NCBI RefSeq assembly: GCF_030418165.1 | Contig: NZ_JAUHTQ010000004.1 | Span: forward strand, 1 to 64,000 | DNA: 64,000 nt | Reading direction: 5' to 3' | Source: Ureibacillus aquaedulcis | GTDB lineage: Bacteria > Bacillota > Bacilli > Bacillales_A > Planococcaceae | In this document: piece by piece, positions 62,878 to 64,000 of the stretch | Layout: every line of letters starts with the position of its first letter | Position numbering within the stretch: position 1 is the first letter of the stretch | Translations under genes and position numbers: made by a program | Notes under the pieces: model-generated | What the model was told of the DNA's origin: nothing | What the model saw: the letters and a program-made list of their open reading frames with translations, nothing else | Database searches by the model: none

Positions 62878-63045
62878 GCAATCACCTCTGTACGATTATT
62901 TTACTTCTCTTACCATTACATTTTAACTTTTCTAGGATAGAATTGATACAGAAATTCCCAATCAATTATTACAATTACCGCAAAATTGAACTATTTTCTG
63001 TTTAGCCAAGTGAGCTGAAATTGTAGGGCAAAAATGAAATTTAAC

Positions 63046-63069
63046 TAATTTTTGGTTAGCCAAAAATTA
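63046..63069. promoter_or_regulatory. 24-bp perfect palindrome upstream of comGA
   Basis: TAATTTTTGG-TTAG-CCAAAAATTA, arms fully complementary. It lies 99 nt before the comGA start and about 40 nt upstream of a TATACT -10 (63109-63114) that has a poor -35 (TTTCTT), a promoter type needing an activator. It sits 170 nt from the divergent HTH gene. Confidence 0.55.
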
Positions 63070-63167
63070 AACTTAGTTAAAAGGGTTTCTTATTTTGAAA
63101 TACCAAGATATACTAGCGGTAAATAGTTGCGGTCAACTAATACTCTAAAAACAAGGAGGTGTGGTTA

Positions 63168-64000
63168 ATGGAGATAGAATCGGTTGTTGAAAGCAAGAGT
63201 ATGCAGTTATTGTTAAAGGCACTTCATTTTGGTGCATCAGATATTCATGTTATTCCAGGGCAAGGTAGCTATTTTATCCATTTCAGAAAATACGGGAAGC
63301 TATTTCCGGCAAGCAATCTACCCAATGAGATAGGAGACAGAATTATTTCTTATTTTAAGTTCCTGTCAGCCCTTGATATTAGCGAAAAGAGGAAGCCACA
63401 AAGTGGTTCTTTCCAGAAAGAAATGTTAAATACATTGTACGCATTTCGTGTGTCTACATTACCTTCAATTTTTAAAAGAGAAAGTTTAGTTATCCGGATT
63501 CTTGTCCAGAACTCCCGTCTTCCAATTTCTTCTATATCCTTACACCCTAACTCTGCAGAAAAATTAACCCAGCTTGTATCAAATAGACAAGGATTATTAT
63601 TGTTTTGTGGTGCTACCGGATCCGGGAAAACAACCTCATTATATTCCTTAGTCAATCACGCAAGTGAAATGCTGGCTCGTCACGTAATTTCACTGGAAGA
63701 TCCAGTCGAAAGCAACCAATCTAATCTACTTCAAATTCAAGTAAATGAGCGTGCAGGTGTCACATACGCAACAGGACTTAAGGCAATCCTGCGGCATTCG
63801 CCGGATGTTATTATGATTGGTGAAATAAGAGATCGAGAAACAGCCAAGATTGCTGTTGAAGCAGCACTGACGGGCCACTTGGTACTCTCGACGATTCATG
63901 CAAAGGATACGGTCAATTGTATCTACCGCTTATTAGATTTAAATATCTCGATTGAGGAAATTAGACAAGCCGTCATTGGAATTGTTGCCCAGTCATTAGT
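63168..64000 (+). CDS. comGA: Competence ATPase ComGA (5' part; cut by window end)
   Basis: 277 complete codons before the window ends; ATG 63168 with AAGGAGGTG upstream. GspE/PilB-type secretion ATPase that powers the competence pseudopilus. N-terminal M-Q-L-L-L-K-A-L-H-F-G-A-S-D-I-H, Walker A GATGSGKTT near residue 144-152, Asp-box HVISLEDPVE, Walker B D-V-I-M-I-G-E-I-R-D and His-box G-H-L-V-L-S-T-I-H-A-K-D. The other comG genes should follow outside the window. Confidence 0.95.
   Translation, partial: MEIESVVESKSMQLLLKALHFGASDIHVIPGQGSYFIHFRKYGKLFPASNLPNEIGDRIISYFKFLSALDISEKRKPQSGSFQKEMLNTLYAFRVSTLPSIFKRESLVIRILVQNSRLPISSISLHPNSAEKLTQLVSNRQGLLLFCGATGSGKTTSLYSLVNHASEMLARHVISLEDPVESNQSNLLQIQVNERAGVTYATGLKAILRHSPDVIMIGEIRDRETAKIAVEAALTGHLVLSTIHAKDTVNCIYRLLDLNISIEEIRQAVIGIVAQSL

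Noticed and set aside
63025-63100. ComK AT-boxes before comGA
   Set aside because: AAAA-N5-TTTA at 63031-63043 is a near match, but a second box with proper spacing cannot be fixed by eye.
1-64000. tRNA or rRNA genes, CRISPR arrays, insertion sequences, prophage
   Set aside because: No cloverleaf, rRNA, regularly spaced repeats, transposase or phage structural genes were seen.

Overview
The window looks like a chromosomal segment from a Gram-positive, AT-rich, endospore-forming member of the Bacillales, most likely Planococcaceae (Lysinibacillus/Solibacillus/Sporosarcina-like). The inference rests on strong GGAGG-type ribosome sites, frequent TTG and GTG starts, intrinsic terminators after nearly every unit, and gene order that (from memory) follows the Bacillus subtilis yqf-yqg-comG block: yqfQ, ispH, cshB, nfo, yqfT, zur, yqfW, ispG, yqfZ, yqgB, yqgC, sodA, pbpA, pst, yqzC/yqzD, rpmG, yqgN, yqgQ, yqgS, yqgW, yqgX, yqgY, comGA. 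I saw no tRNA, rRNA, insertion sequence, prophage or CRISPR array.

Layout. 1-5.1 kb: C4-dicarboxylate uptake and its two-component control (dctP, dctB, dctS, dctR). 5.3-9.4 kb: VrrA/YqfQ-like protein, isoprenoid enzyme IspH, cold-shock helicase CshB, endonuclease IV. 10-14 kb: a class S13 penicillin-binding carboxypeptidase, yqfT, and a Zur-controlled zinc importer (znuC-znuB-zur). 14.1-19.5 kb: an eight-gene cobalamin salvage operon behind a cobalamin riboswitch; its most unusual members are a PduO-like protein without the usual N-terminal ATP motif, two CobU-like proteins whose conserved motifs are complementary, and a probable alpha-ribazole transporter/kinase pair (CblT/CblS type). 19.6-25.4 kb: unknown protein, cystine transporter, an alpha/beta hydrolase that has lost its nucleophile serine, a PAS-GAF-GGDEF-EAL protein, and a small broken gene. 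25.4-30.7 kb: yqfW, ispG, yqfZ, yqgB, yqgC, sodA and small unknowns.

30.8-41.5 kb is accessory relative to B. subtilis: patatin-like lipase, flavin-binding stress protein, M48 protease, MetE-C-like methyltransferase, a membrane protein, and a five-gene two-component/ABC exporter set in the order of the linearmycin-resistance genes lnrJKLMN. 41.9-48.9 kb: a class B penicillin-binding protein and the Pho-box-controlled pstSCAB-phoU operon. 48.9-53.1 kb: a tryptophan T-box leader with trpE-trpG only, a DUF5071-like gene, then an ECF sigma factor and a probable membrane anti-sigma partner carrying a four-cysteine module. 53.1-55.9 kb: glutathione peroxidase-like protein and a divergent MFS/LysR pair. 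55.9-64 kb: yqzC/yqzD, rpmG, folate enzyme, yqgQ, lipoteichoic acid synthase, small yqg genes, a cysteine-rich HTH regulator, and the start of comGA, cut by the window end.

The genes mostly describe nutrient acquisition under specific ligands (dicarboxylates, zinc, B12, cystine, phosphate, tryptophan), each with a recognisable sensor: DctSR, Zur box, cobalamin riboswitch, Pho boxes, T-box. The best candidate for an under-described system is the cobalamin salvage operon. No wholly new system is proven by the sequence alone.
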